From a virus, in the IMG/VR virus record IMGVR_UViG_3300037245_000940, positions 1 through 57,686 of that record: 57,686 bases of DNA. One strand, given 5' to 3'. The number at the start of each line of letters is the position of its first letter. Position 1 is the first letter of the stretch. The notes under the pieces were generated by a model that was not told where the DNA came from, did not search any database, and saw only the letters and a program-made list of their open reading frames with translations. Both the position numbers and the translations under genes were made by a program. Positions 16,798 through 25,831 of the stretch are shown here, piece after piece.

Positions 16798-16950
16798 TGG
16801 CGTGATAGCTTAACAACAATAATACTATCGCTACTTTTCTAGTATTAGAGTAAAGCGTTATGTATAGGCGGTACATAAAGATGTAGGTAACAATGCTTCT
16901 GCACTAGGCTAGCTGAATCCTACAAGCGCCGACAATTTAATACGAGTGAG
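16798..16950 (+). ncRNA. Structured non-coding stretch after tRNA-Ile
   Basis: No gene fits here. ATACTATC (16822-16829) can pair with GATAGTAT (16713-16720) around the tRNA, or AATACT (16821-16826) with AGTATT (16841-16846). A hairpin TATGTA-TAGGCGG-TACATA lies at 16859-16877, and TGTAGG (16882-16887) pairs with CCTACA (16919-16924). This looks like a tRNA-processing region or an independent small RNA. Confidence 0.45.
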
Positions 16951-16956
16951 GATACA

Positions 16957-17157
16957 ATGGTATACAACATTTACATGGCTTCATGGTTAGTATGGTTCGT
17001 AGCTGCTGGTTTTAGTTTATTCTTTGTCATAAAATTGTTAAGCTATATAATCATTAAAGGCAATCCTCTTAACGTAGAGCCTGAATCTACAAATAAACTT
17101 ATGTGGATTACAATAGCTTTTATGTGGGCACATTTTGGCGTAAGGATGTTATTATAA
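16957..17157 (+). CDS. Small membrane protein, 66 aa, two membrane segments
   Basis: Two hydrophobic segments (residues ~8-32 and ~48-65) joined by a short polar loop. GAGGA ribosome binding site. Overlaps the next start (TAATG). Function unknown. Confidence 0.62.
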   Translation: MVYNIYMASWLVWFVAAGFSLFFVIKLLSYIIIKGNPLNVEPESTNKLMWITIAFMWAHFGVRMLL

Positions 17158-17633
17158 TGGCCATAAAGATCAACTTCAAAGGCATGAACCATAGCGGCAT
17201 GATGATCCCTGTTCGATACTATGTTGCACCAGGGCAATCATTGAAGAAGGATACGCTTTGTTCATTGAAACAAATAAAAGTAGACGAAGAATTTTTAGAT
17301 AATATTCCCAATCCTGACGAAACTGTATTAGAAATTGGAAACTTATATACTGCATTATGTCAATATGATCCAGGCCTAAAAGCGCATAGAGTAATATCTA
17401 ATGATGCTGATGAATATGAGATAGGGTTAACTTACCCAGATTACTCTTTATTCACATTTGACTTTTCATCAAAGCAGATATATTCAATGGAAATAGGTGA
17501 CTGCATTACATTCCTTTTAGATGGCAGTTTACGCGATAGAAAACACAAAGAGACATACGAATATAGCTATTTCAAAGTCATAATAAACGACTACACAATA
17601 CCAGAAAGGGTTATTCTTGAGCTACACAATTAA
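17157..17633 (+). CDS. Hypothetical protein, 158 aa
   Basis: ATG at 17157 (MAIKINFKGMNHSGMMIPV) overlaps the preceding stop and is preferred over the ATG at 17103 inside the upstream gene. Soluble and acidic, with no family recognised. Its last four codons form the left arm of a 23-bp inverted repeat (17623-17645), so translation termination and RNA folding may influence each other. Confidence 0.66.
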   Translation: MAIKINFKGMNHSGMMIPVRYYVAPGQSLKKDTLCSLKQIKVDEEFLDNIPNPDETVLEIGNLYTALCQYDPGLKAHRVISNDADEYEIGLTYPDYSLFTFDFSSKQIYSMEIGDCITFLLDGSLRDRKHKETYEYSYFKVIINDYTIPERVILELHN

Positions 17634-17729
17634 CAGGCTACCATGTTCCCCGAGCTAACCTCTTAGAACATGTCGTCAAGCAAAACGCCTAAACTGCTAC
17701 TTATAGCATGGTAGCCTGTTAATTGTGTA
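17623..17729 (+). ncRNA. Structured RNA element with perfect 23-bp closing stem
   Basis: Bases 17623-17645 are perfectly complementary to 17707-17729. The 61-base interior can form another hairpin: CATGTTC (17642-17648) with GAACATG (17666-17672), which competes with the top of the long stem. The stem has no following U-run, so it is not a standard terminator. Confidence 0.6.
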
Positions 17730-17734
17730 ACCTA

Positions 17735-17852
17735 GTGCGCTAGTACATTGCTAGTTATGATTCGATTATAGGTAAGAGCGAATTTGAAATACCCGCCTTC
17801 TTACCTTCTATTAGTTTGGTTATAGCTACTGAATAACTTTGTACTAGCGCAC
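17735..17852 (+). ncRNA. Second structured RNA element, nested helices
   Basis: GTGCGCTAGTACA (17735-17747) pairs perfectly with 17840-17852. Inside, AGTTAT (17753-17758) pairs with ATAACT (17833-17838), and GGTAAGA (17771-17777) with TCTTACC (17799-17805). Three co-linear nested helices in 118 bases without an open gene are good evidence for a folded RNA. Function unknown. Confidence 0.6.
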
Positions 17853-17878
17853 GTTTAATTTAATATTGAGGAAAGAAA

Positions 17879-18013
17879 ATGAGAAAAAGACTGTTTAAAA
17901 AGTTATTCAAAATGTTCGCTAAAGTATTAAAGGAACAACAACGAAAAGGTAAGTTTATAGTATTACCAGTTGATAAAACACTTAGTAAAGAAAATAACAT
18001 TGATAACCTATAA
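17879..18013 (+). CDS. Small basic protein, 44 aa
   Basis: MRKRLFKKLFKMFAKVLKEQ followed by a neutral tail, with a GAGGAAAG ribosome binding site. The N-terminal half is an amphipathic, strongly basic helix. It overlaps the helicase start region by 44 bases. Function unknown. Confidence 0.6.
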   Translation: MRKRLFKKLFKMFAKVLKEQQRKGKFIVLPVDKTLSKENNIDNL

Positions 18014-19736
18014 ACACAGAAAAATCAACAACACCATTCGAGTTTTCGGAATAAACTATAAAGACTTATTCCAAAAGCAGATGATGGCTAATATACCAGG
18101 ATCGAAGTATATACCACCACCTGTTCACGGTTCACAAATACCTAATTCACCATTCACTATTCATCGATTACACAGCCTTATATTAAACCTAGGGCTTGAT
18201 TTTCAAATGTGCGATGTTACCAGAGACACTTTAGCACAGTACGATAAAATAACGAATGTTATACCTGAAGTCATGGCTAGCGATAATGCAGAAATTAGGG
18301 CTAGGATAGCTAAGTTTAGTAAATTTGAACCATGGGACCACCAGCTTAAAGCGGTCGCTATTGTGGAAAAGCTAGAAGCTTCATACATGGCTCTTGATAT
18401 GGGTTGCGGTAAAACTAAGGTAGGATATGATTCGATAGGGCTTGATGTTAATAATCAAACAACATTCAATAGAACTTATTTAGTTATCTGCCCTAAATAT
18501 ATTATTGATGTTTGGAAAAATGAATCATTTAAGCATTCTACTATTCCTTTTGTGATAACTATCAAAGCTGATGGACTGATTGATAACCGTATAGAACACA
18601 TAAAAAATATGAAAAGGTATTCTGAAAAATCTGATAACCCATTATTTATAATTATAAACTACGACTGTATTGCTAATGAGAATATGCAAAAGCTTTTGCT
18701 ATCAATGGAATACAATACTTGTATATTAGACGAAGCGCACAGAATAAAATCAAGCAAAGGTAAGATAGCAAAGTTTATACGTGCAAAGCTTAGTAAGAAA
18801 TGTAAAAAAAGAATATGTTTATCTGGTACCCCCATTGCAAACTTGCCCAATGATTTATGGAGTCAATATTATTTTCTTGATAAGGATATCTTTGGTACAT
18901 CGTATTATAAGTTTTTAAACAAGTTCTTTTTATTAAACGATTATAATCAACCAATCAAAGTTATTAATGAAGAAGAACTTAAACGATTAATGTTTAGTAT
19001 ATGTTATCAAGTAGACTCAGATGACGTACAAGACTTGCCTGAATATACAGACATAGAAATTACAGGCAGTCTATCTAGTAAAGAATTAGCTATCTATAAT
19101 CAAATGGAAGTTTTATTATATTCAGAGATAAATGATAACATCGTTACTGCTGCAAATGCTGCTGTTAAATCTGTCAGGTTGCGTCAAATCACTTCAGGGT
19201 TTTTACCCGATGAGGATAGCGATAGGATTGAAATAGCTAATAATGTTAAGCCTAACTTGCTCAAAGAATTACTAAAAGATATTCCACAAGACGAACAAAT
19301 AGTAATCTTTTGCTTTTTCCATTATGATATGGATATAATAAAAAAGACTTGTGATAGTATGGATATTACTAACTGTGAAATATCGGGTAGAATCAAAAGT
19401 TCACACGATGCACTAAGGGCATTTGGTAGTCCAACTGTCTGTTTAAACAACGAAAAACCAACTGCTAGGGTTTTGATTGGTCAATCATCTTCGGCTAGTG
19501 AAGGGGTTGATTATACCAATTCAAGAACATGTATATTCTATACCCCGATCTATTTGCCAAAGGACTATAAGCAATGTAGGAAACGCCTACTAAGGCATGG
19601 CCAAAAGCGTAGCGTTATCTACTATCACCTAGTCGTTAAGCGCACAATAGACAGGGTAGTGTATAATTCCCTAACAAGGAAAATCAAGATAGGCGATTCA
19701 ATTTTAAGTTATTTCAAGGAAAAATATCAGAGTTAA
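17970..19736 (+). CDS. SNF2-type DEAH helicase/ATPase
   Basis: A superfamily 2 DNA translocase with Walker A LDMGCGKTK (residues 142-150), DEAH at 254-257 (CILDEAHRIKS), motif III LSGTPIANLP at 284-293, VRLRQITSGF, and a second RecA domain with VIFCFF and SASEGVDYTNS...RLLRHGQ as motifs V/VI. Phage members of this family act in replication or recombination. The start is uncertain: TTG at 17970 gives 588 residues, and later TTG or ATG codons (e.g. near 18081) are possible, none with a strong ribosome binding site. Ends just before the promoter at 19754. Confidence 0.88.
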   Translation: MIKHLVKKITLITYKHRKINNTIRVFGINYKDLFQKQMMANIPGSKYIPPPVHGSQIPNSPFTIHRLHSLILNLGLDFQMCDVTRDTLAQYDKITNVIPEVMASDNAEIRARIAKFSKFEPWDHQLKAVAIVEKLEASYMALDMGCGKTKVGYDSIGLDVNNQTTFNRTYLVICPKYIIDVWKNESFKHSTIPFVITIKADGLIDNRIEHIKNMKRYSEKSDNPLFIIINYDCIANENMQKLLLSMEYNTCILDEAHRIKSSKGKIAKFIRAKLSKKCKKRICLSGTPIANLPNDLWSQYYFLDKDIFGTSYYKFLNKFFLLNDYNQPIKVINEEELKRLMFSICYQVDSDDVQDLPEYTDIEITGSLSSKELAIYNQMEVLLYSEINDNIVTAANAAVKSVRLRQITSGFLPDEDSDRIEIANNVKPNLLKELLKDIPQDEQIVIFCFFHYDMDIIKKTCDSMDITNCEISGRIKSSHDALRAFGSPTVCLNNEKPTARVLIGQSSSASEGVDYTNSRTCIFYTPIYLPKDYKQCRKRLLRHGQKRSVIYYHLVVKRTIDRVVYNSLTRKIKIGDSILSYFKEKYQS

Positions 19737-19753
19737 TTATTTTTTTATTTTAC

Positions 19754-19782
19754 TTGACAAATCTTTTTTATTTTTGTAAAAT
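19754..19782 (+). promoter_or_regulatory. Sigma70-type promoter
   Basis: TTGACA at 19754-19759, 17-bp spacer, TAAAAT at 19777-19782. It places the start of transcription near 19788 and excludes the ATG at 19783 as the start of the next gene. Heads the primase operon. Confidence 0.82.
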
Positions 19783-19806
19783 GTGAAAAATCATAAAGGA
19801 CCAAAA

Positions 19807-20049
19807 ATGTCAGAATTTAGTTCGAAAGAAACCGCTCTATGTTTAGATTTATCCGAAACCCAGTTATCTAACTATCGCTTAGATGATGAGGATACTACCG
19901 GACCTAAGTTTACGAAGGATGGAGGTAAATATAAATACGATGTTGAAAGCATATTCGAGTTCATTGATACAAAAGAGAAGCTTGCTATTAAGTTAGCTGC
20001 CGATTGTAGGGATTTAGTTAAGCTTAAACTGAAGCAAAAAGGGGAATAG
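19807..20049 (+). CDS. Small protein, 80 aa, possible DNA-binding
   Basis: ATG at 19807 follows AAAGGA. SSKETALCLDLSETQLSNYRLDDED resembles the helix-turn-helix of MerR/terminase-small-like DNA-binding domains (KETA-x-x-L-x-L-S-x-x-Q-L-x-x-Y/W), followed by KYDVESIFEFI. First gene of the replication operon. The helix-turn-helix reading is inferred by eye. Confidence 0.65.
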   Translation: MSEFSSKETALCLDLSETQLSNYRLDDEDTTGPKFTKDGGKYKYDVESIFEFIDTKEKLAIKLAADCRDLVKLKLKQKGE

Positions 20050-20054
20050 TAACA

Positions 20055-20750
20055 ATGCAAAAAGAAGAAATGACAATTGACCAAAAGAAATTTATTATAG
20101 AACGATCCGATAACGCAACAGCTATCATAGGTATACAGTTAACAGCTAACTTAATTAATGAATCTTTTGAGCTTGTTATATGTGAAACTATTATAAGTAA
20201 TGCTACGTCAAGGATTAACTACGAAAAATCAATAGCAATACTACAAAACATCGAAGACTACCCAGAAGAAGACCGACACAAACTATCAGTAGAGCATTAC
20301 ATAATCTGCAAAAAGTACTCGAAGCAATTAGAAAAAGAAGCAGAGTTAATCAAGAAGACAGTAAACAAAAGCAATGAATACTTGTTAAACTATATGAAAG
20401 ATAATAATCATATATCATTAACTGTTAAAGGTAAAGGTACATTATACCTTAAGTTCCAAATATGGTCAAAGAAGCTAGGCGAAGATGCCAGCAAAGAAGA
20501 GACTGATAGAAGGTTCATAGCAGCTATAGAAGCTGCTGGTTATGGTGAATACGTGAATCAATCTGTAAACATTTTATCATTTTCTTCTAAACTTCGTAGC
20601 CTTGACCCTGATGATAAAGACTTAGAAGTGATATTAGAAAAGATTCCTGATGTAGAGTTTGAATATACTAACGATCAAGGAAAGAAGGTCAAAGGCAAAA
20701 CGAAAGAGACAATCGGAGCAAGCGAAGTTATTACATTAATGGTTAGATAA
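20055..20750 (+). CDS. Hypothetical replication-operon protein, 231 aa
   Basis: Helical, charged protein (residues ~55-120 likely coiled coil), then a beta-containing half (HISLTVKGKGTLYLKFQIW; VEFEYTNDQGKKVKGKTKET). It lies before the candidate ssDNA-binding gene and the primase, so a role in replication or recombination is inferred from position only. Confidence 0.7.
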   Translation: MQKEEMTIDQKKFIIERSDNATAIIGIQLTANLINESFELVICETIISNATSRINYEKSIAILQNIEDYPEEDRHKLSVEHYIICKKYSKQLEKEAELIKKTVNKSNEYLLNYMKDNNHISLTVKGKGTLYLKFQIWSKKLGEDASKEETDRRFIAAIEAAGYGEYVNQSVNILSFSSKLRSLDPDDKDLEVILEKIPDVEFEYTNDQGKKVKGKTKETIGASEVITLMVR

Positions 20751-20762
20751 GGAGTATTGATA

Positions 20763-21530
20763 ATGGCAAAGAAAGCAGAATTAGTTAAGTTTAATAGCAC
20801 AGCGTACCCTGTACTTACAGAAGGTATGGGCGATATTGCAGAATTGTTTTCTGTTAACCTTGGCACTGAGGGCTTGAGTCCTTTCGATCTTGGAAGGGCA
20901 TGTTTGTCTGGTGGTAAGACACCAGGATTTGTTATCGAAGATGGCGATGGTGAACCAGAGACAGTTACTACAATTGATGCGCTAATTGTAGGTCAACAGG
21001 ATACACGCCAAATGTATCTTACATCTGATGCCAATGGTGAACCGCCTGATTGTTATTCAATCGACAATATTACAGGCAATGGTAAGCGTTCTAAGGATCA
21101 AAGCGTAGCGTCTGCTTTAAACTGTTGTGATTGCGAGTTGTCTAAATTCGGATCAGCAGTAAAAGGTAATGGTCAATTTTGTTCGGCGCGTTGTTTAGTT
21201 TTCTACCTTTCCGAAAACTCATCTATTCCTGATATGATATCATTAACTCCTACATCATTAAAAAACTGGAAACAATATAAGGTTCGTTTGCTTAAAAAGC
21301 GCATTCCTCTTTTCGGAACTATTACGCAATTATCAACTGAATCTGATAAAAGTGTCGATGGCGTTATTTATCAAAAAACAAAGTTTAAATCAACACTTAT
21401 TCTTGATCCTCCTAGCTTGGCTGGTGCTCGTAGCTACTTCAAAATGTTTAGCAAAGTGATTAAAACAACTGCTAATGCAGTATCAGATGCACCTGCAAAT
21501 CCAGAAGCAGACACCGATACACCTGAATAA
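20763..21530 (+). CDS. Zinc-containing, candidate ssDNA-binding protein
   Basis: 255 residues from ATG 20763 (AAGGAG ribosome binding site). Middle part: PPDCYSIDN, then CCDCELSKFGSAVKGNGQFC...RCLVFYL, a four-Cys zinc-site arrangement seen in phage proteins that replace ssDNA-binding proteins next to primases. An acidic C-terminal tail (NPEADTDTPE) is typical of SSB-like proteins. Codon usage is richer than neighbours, which fits high expression. Family assignment by pattern only. Confidence 0.6.
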   Translation: MAKKAELVKFNSTAYPVLTEGMGDIAELFSVNLGTEGLSPFDLGRACLSGGKTPGFVIEDGDGEPETVTTIDALIVGQQDTRQMYLTSDANGEPPDCYSIDNITGNGKRSKDQSVASALNCCDCELSKFGSAVKGNGQFCSARCLVFYLSENSSIPDMISLTPTSLKNWKQYKVRLLKKRIPLFGTITQLSTESDKSVDGVIYQKTKFKSTLILDPPSLAGARSYFKMFSKVIKTTANAVSDAPANPEADTDTPE

Positions 21531-21557
21531 CAAAGCCTGAAAATTGGTGTTTAATTT

Positions 21558-23285
21558 ATGTCAATTGAATTATCGACTCGGTTTATCGAACTATTATATG
21601 GTGATAAACCGAGTCAGAAATATATCCTAGTATGGTCAATGCAAGGTAGAATATCCAAGTGGTTTCGATCTATTGATTATGCTATTAAGTACATAGACAG
21701 CGTAAACAAGAGGAAAATAAATGGAAAACTAGATACCAACAGAGATTTATACTTAGGTTGCTGCTTATCGTCAAAAGATTTTGGACCCAATAGAAGGTGT
21801 TTGGCCAATGATGTAACTGCTATAGGTGGGCTTTGGATTGATATCGATGTAGAAGGTACCAATCACAAAGGAAAGAAAAGGTATCCTAAGACTATGCAAG
21901 AAGCTATTAAAATAGCAAACAGCCTACCTTTAAAGCCTAGTGTGATATTAAATACAGGTGGTGGCATTCACGCATGGTGGAAACTTGCAGAGATACAAGA
22001 AATAGATTCTACAGAGATGCTCGATTATGTAACGAAGACTGTTGCACAATGGCAGTTGACTTTGCAGTATCATGCCTCTTTAAAGAAATACGATATAGAT
22101 TCTACACATGATCTAGCTAGGGTTATGAGGATACCAGGAACATATAACTGCAAAGGCAAAGAACCTAAACTAATAACTATCATTGAAGAAAACGATAACG
22201 CTTTTGAGTTAGAAGACTTTGAACAATACTTTCCTAAAGAAATGGAAAAGCAATTTAAGGAAGTAACTGAAGTTAAGGCAAGAAAGAAAGACGGTCTACC
22301 GAATGTTGTCATAGATATCAATGCAGGACTAGACCCCGAAAAATGGTCTTTAGCTGTGCAATCGTTTCCTAAACTACAATCATTGTTCGACCATGAAAAA
22401 CACGCTGTTAAACACTTTAAAGACAATTCATTATCTAGTATTGATCTTAGCTTGGCTTCTACCCTTGTTAACATAGGATGGAACGATCAAGATATAGCTA
22501 ATGTTATAACAGCGCACAGGTTAAAATATGATCCTAACGATCATAAAATTCGTAGTGGTAGAATTGACTATCTACAATACACTATCCAAAGGGCACATGT
22601 TAAGTTAGTAAAGAACAATGCACAGGATAGAATCAATGATATGTCAGACTTTGGCGATAAGCCAACCACTAAAGAAGAAATAGTAGTTTATAGGAATACT
22701 ATATTAAAAAACTTATCAGATAGATTTGGAGTAGAGTTTACGGATATTATAGAGTTTAGATCCGATCCACCTGAATATAGAATATGTTTTAAAGGTAATA
22801 GGTTCGTTCAATTTCATTCAATAGACGAACTATTGCGACCTATTAAGTTTAGAAACGCTATAGCACAGGGCGTTAAGATAGTTATCAACGTACCTGATGG
22901 TAAGAACTGGCTCAATATAAGCCAACAGATACTAGATGCTTCTAGGGAAATGGATGTAGGCGCAGAGTCTACTGAAGCAGGTGCTATCAAAACGTGGGTA
23001 ATTGGCTACCTAAGCTCCAAACGGATTAACGATGACCCTGGTGACGCTGTACGAAGAAAAAGCCCTTTCCACAAGAGCATAGGCGGTACAGAGTATATTT
23101 GCATGTTCGGTGAGGATTTCAAGGAATGGCTCTTCAGAATCAGAGGCGAGCGAGTATCAAGTAGACGTATAGGTATAATGCTATCTAACGTCTTGATGGC
23201 TACGAATGGATCAGTGAGGATTTCCGGTGATAAGGTCGCCTCTGTGTGGAAAATTCCTAAAGCTAATCTATCTGGAGTCGAATAA
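21558..23285 (+). CDS. Primase, archaeo-eukaryotic prim-pol type
   Basis: 575 residues. The N-terminal domain has the prim-pol catalytic features: GLWIDIDVEG (acidic D95-x-D97) and NTGGGIHAWWKL (residues 132-143, substrate-binding His), followed by DLARVMRIPGTYNCKGKEP, typical of RepB-like/phage primases. The C-terminal ~200 residues probably include winged-helix DNA-binding parts. I see no Walker A, so helicase activity must come from the separate SNF2 or UvrD-like proteins. Ends at the non-coding repeat region 23286-23482. Confidence 0.82.
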   Translation: MSIELSTRFIELLYGDKPSQKYILVWSMQGRISKWFRSIDYAIKYIDSVNKRKINGKLDTNRDLYLGCCLSSKDFGPNRRCLANDVTAIGGLWIDIDVEGTNHKGKKRYPKTMQEAIKIANSLPLKPSVILNTGGGIHAWWKLAEIQEIDSTEMLDYVTKTVAQWQLTLQYHASLKKYDIDSTHDLARVMRIPGTYNCKGKEPKLITIIEENDNAFELEDFEQYFPKEMEKQFKEVTEVKARKKDGLPNVVIDINAGLDPEKWSLAVQSFPKLQSLFDHEKHAVKHFKDNSLSSIDLSLASTLVNIGWNDQDIANVITAHRLKYDPNDHKIRSGRIDYLQYTIQRAHVKLVKNNAQDRINDMSDFGDKPTTKEEIVVYRNTILKNLSDRFGVEFTDIIEFRSDPPEYRICFKGNRFVQFHSIDELLRPIKFRNAIAQGVKIVINVPDGKNWLNISQQILDASREMDVGAESTEAGAIKTWVIGYLSSKRINDDPGDAVRRKSPFHKSIGGTEYICMFGEDFKEWLFRIRGERVSSRRIGIMLSNVLMATNGSVRISGDKVASVWKIPKANLSGVE

Positions 23286-23310
23286 TGGAATCTGTAACCT
23301 GTACGCTTGT

Positions 23311-23434
23311 AATAGGACTTTTTTTGAAAAAACTTTTTAAGTTCAACATCTCAACTTACAACCTTACAACACTAAAATACTTAGTATATATAGTAACTTG
23401 CGATGTAGGAAGCAAGGTCAAATGTAAGCCCACA
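23311..23434 (+). repeat. Dispersed non-coding repeat, copy A
   Basis: Parallels 42625-42747 through the same blocks: a poly-T/poly-A imperfect palindrome (23320-23340), CAACTTACAACCTTACAAC, AGTATATA, and GATGTAGGAAGCAAGGTCAA. The last 12 bases (TGTAAGCCCACA, 23423-23434) are the exact reverse complement of the corresponding block in copy B (TGTGGGCTTACA, 42736-42747). Lies between the primase and the next gene. Confidence 0.8.
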
Positions 23435-23482
23435 TTTTACACATTTATAACTGCACATTGAGATTTGTAAGGAGTTAGCGTT

Positions 23483-23761
23483 TTGAAGAAGAAATTTGAC
23501 ATAGGTGAATTTACCCGAATCGGTGAGGTATTCTTAAAGCATAACCCTTGGATTTTGCCGATACTGAATGAGTTAAAAACCCAAGGTCATCAAATGATGG
23601 GCATACCCTTTACAATGAGAACACCTATAGAAATGAAAGAGCTTGCTGTATTAGCTGGTTATATGTGCTTTGAATATAATGTTGATCCTTTGAAGGATAC
23701 TAATTTTGGGGATGTTCATAAGAAGAATAAGAAGAGGAAGAAGAAGAAAGGAAGGCGATAA
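23483..23761 (+). CDS. Hypothetical protein, 92 aa
   Basis: TTG start at 23483 after AAGGAG. Helical start (FDIGEFTRIGEVFLKHNPWILPILNEL) and a Lys/Arg-rich C-terminus (KKNKKRKKKKGRR) suggest nucleic-acid contact. No family recognised. Confidence 0.65.
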   Translation: MKKKFDIGEFTRIGEVFLKHNPWILPILNELKTQGHQMMGIPFTMRTPIEMKELAVLAGYMCFEYNVDPLKDTNFGDVHKKNKKRKKKKGRR

Positions 23762-24045
23762 TGGATATATTAACCAAAGAGGATTGGTGGGAAGTCGTTG
23801 CAGATAATACTGAAGCAATCTTAGATATGCTTTTTATGTTTCAACAGGATCATAGAATTGTTTTTGATCCATATGTTAAGTCCAAAGACTGGGAAAAGCT
23901 TCATGAACTTTTTGAAAAGATTTGGCATAATATTCCTAATGGTTCGGCACAAAACATAAAAGGGTTTTATTCTCTTTGTGATTTATGTTCCGAAACTTGG
24001 GTATTTGATGACGACAATGACGATATACCTGAAGAGTCATTATGA
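23761..24045 (+). CDS. Hypothetical acidic protein, 94 aa
   Basis: Acidic protein (C-terminus WVFDDDNDDIPEESL) with a CDLCSETW pair of Cys. Overlaps the previous stop by one base and the next start by 4. The strongly acidic end after a strongly basic neighbour hints at partners. Function unknown. Confidence 0.65.
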   Translation: MDILTKEDWWEVVADNTEAILDMLFMFQQDHRIVFDPYVKSKDWEKLHELFEKIWHNIPNGSAQNIKGFYSLCDLCSETWVFDDDNDDIPEESL

Positions 24046-24116
24046 TGGAAATCAGCATTATAATTGTAATCCTTGGCCTTATATTTGGAATGTTTCTTAG
24101 TGAGGTTTTAAGGTAA
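24042..24116 (+). CDS. Very small membrane peptide, 24 aa
   Basis: MMEISIIIVILGLIFGMFLS then EVLR. One membrane segment. Both ends overlap the neighbouring genes (ATGA at 24042, TAATG at 24114-24118), which supports real translation. Function unknown. Confidence 0.5.
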   Translation: MMEISIIIVILGLIFGMFLSEVLR

Positions 24117-25831
24117 TGGAATTAAGACTCTGTGGACCTCCTGGTACTGGGAAAACGACCGAATTAAGCAAGGTACGTATACCAAGAGCCGTAGCCAAAT
24201 ACGGTGCTGAAAACGTCATAGTAGCAAGCCATACCAGGGCAGCAGCAAGGGAAATCGGTTCACGTAATGCACAGCTACCTAAGAACAACGTAGGTACGTT
24301 ACACGCTATCTGTTACAGGGCTTTAGGTCATCCTACTATGACTCAAAATCATTTGGATGAATGGAACGAATACACTAAAGATTACAAGTTTACATTGTTC
24401 GGAAAGAAGCAATCTTTAGATGATCCATTTGATGATGCTGCTACCGATCAAACTGAAGGTGATTTATTATCAGGTGAGTTAACAATTGCCAGAGCTAAGA
24501 TGATACCCAAAGAAAAATGGAGCGAACAGCTAAACCATTTTTCAGACGAATGGAGCAAATGGAAAGTCTTAAATGACTATACAGACTTTACAGACTTGAT
24601 TGATTTGTGCTATAAAGATTTAGAATGCTTAGAAGGAAATCCAAAAGTAGGCATCATGGATGAATCACAGGATTTTACTAACTTGCAACTATCTTTAGTT
24701 AGAAAATGGTTTAACGGTGAAGGTAAACATTTATTAATAGCTGGTGACGATGACCAAAATCTATACACTTTCGCTGGTACGTCTAGCGATGCTTTTCTTA
24801 ACCCACCTATTGATAAGAAGTTTATGCAGATACTTACGCAATCTTATCGAGTGCCTAAGACGGTACATAAATTAGCTAATAAATGGATTAAGCAAAATAA
24901 AACAAGGGTTAAAAAGGATTACCTACCAACAGACAAAGAAGGCTTTGTAGAAAATTCCGGTGCATCATTCGATGAACCTGAATATTTCTTAGATACTATC
25001 AAAGAGAACATTAAGAACGATGAAAGCACAATGATCCTTGCATCATGTTCGTATATGCTTAAAAAGTTTCTCAAGGTACTGAGAGAAGAGGGTATACCAT
25101 TCTGTAATCCATATAGAAAAAATCGTCGTGATTGGAATCCATTATCGAAAGGTAGAAAGAACAGTGTATCAATGATCGATAGAATATTATCGTTCTTATT
25201 ACCAGAGCATTCTTTTCCACCTGTATGGAATTATATACAGTTGAGTCGGTTCGTTGATATCTTAGATGCTAAATCCTGCTTAAAGCATGGAGCAAAGGTT
25301 AAGTTGTCAAGGTTAGCTAAGAATAAATTAGCTAACTACGAACTTGATGAAATACTAAAAGCAGAAACTAGTCATCAATACGATGCTTTTAGCAACCTTC
25401 ATAAAATGAAGCTAGACAACCGATTGAATTCGTACTATACAGTACTATCTGAATTTTTTCAAGACAGTGTAGCAGAGAAACTTGTAGAGTTTTTAAACAA
25501 AGGTGATATAGATTATAACTTCTTATCTACTAACATAATGAAAGGTAAATATAAACTAGCAGAGTTTTTATTCAGTACCTATAAACAAGGTGGTGTAGAG
25601 GCTTTAACAGAGACACCGAAAGTGATAGTAGGTACAATTCACTCTGTAAAAGGTGGTGAAGCAGAGAACGTTATTCTATCGCCTGATTTGTCTAATGCAG
25701 GGTATCGGAATTTTCAAGACTATGATATGATAGATACTGTTATAAGGATGTTCTATGTTGCAATGACTAGGACTAGCAATAAACTTTTAATAGCACAGCC
25801 AAGTAGCTGGTGCGTAGAATTGGGGATATGA
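24116..25831 (+). CDS. UvrD/Rep-like superfamily 1 helicase
   Basis: 571 residues with the full motif set: I GPPGTGKTTE (residues 7-16), Ia VASHTRAAAREIGSR (36-50), II MDESQD (181-186), III GDDDQNLYTFAG, IV TQSYRVPKTVH, V VGTIHSVKGGEAENVIL, VI RMFYVAMTRTSNKL. A 3'-5' DNA helicase for replication or recombination. The middle 2B-like region is short compared with UvrD. Confidence 0.92.
   Translation: MELRLCGPPGTGKTTELSKVRIPRAVAKYGAENVIVASHTRAAAREIGSRNAQLPKNNVGTLHAICYRALGHPTMTQNHLDEWNEYTKDYKFTLFGKKQSLDDPFDDAATDQTEGDLLSGELTIARAKMIPKEKWSEQLNHFSDEWSKWKVLNDYTDFTDLIDLCYKDLECLEGNPKVGIMDESQDFTNLQLSLVRKWFNGEGKHLLIAGDDDQNLYTFAGTSSDAFLNPPIDKKFMQILTQSYRVPKTVHKLANKWIKQNKTRVKKDYLPTDKEGFVENSGASFDEPEYFLDTIKENIKNDESTMILASCSYMLKKFLKVLREEGIPFCNPYRKNRRDWNPLSKGRKNSVSMIDRILSFLLPEHSFPPVWNYIQLSRFVDILDAKSCLKHGAKVKLSRLAKNKLANYELDEILKAETSHQYDAFSNLHKMKLDNRLNSYYTVLSEFFQDSVAEKLVEFLNKGDIDYNFLSTNIMKGKYKLAEFLFSTYKQGGVEALTETPKVIVGTIHSVKGGEAENVILSPDLSNAGYRNFQDYDMIDTVIRMFYVAMTRTSNKLLIAQPSSWCVELGI

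Noticed and set aside
20055-20750. Known recombinase or Gp157-type assignment for the 231-residue protein
   Set aside because: Position suggests such a role, but no motif supports a specific family.
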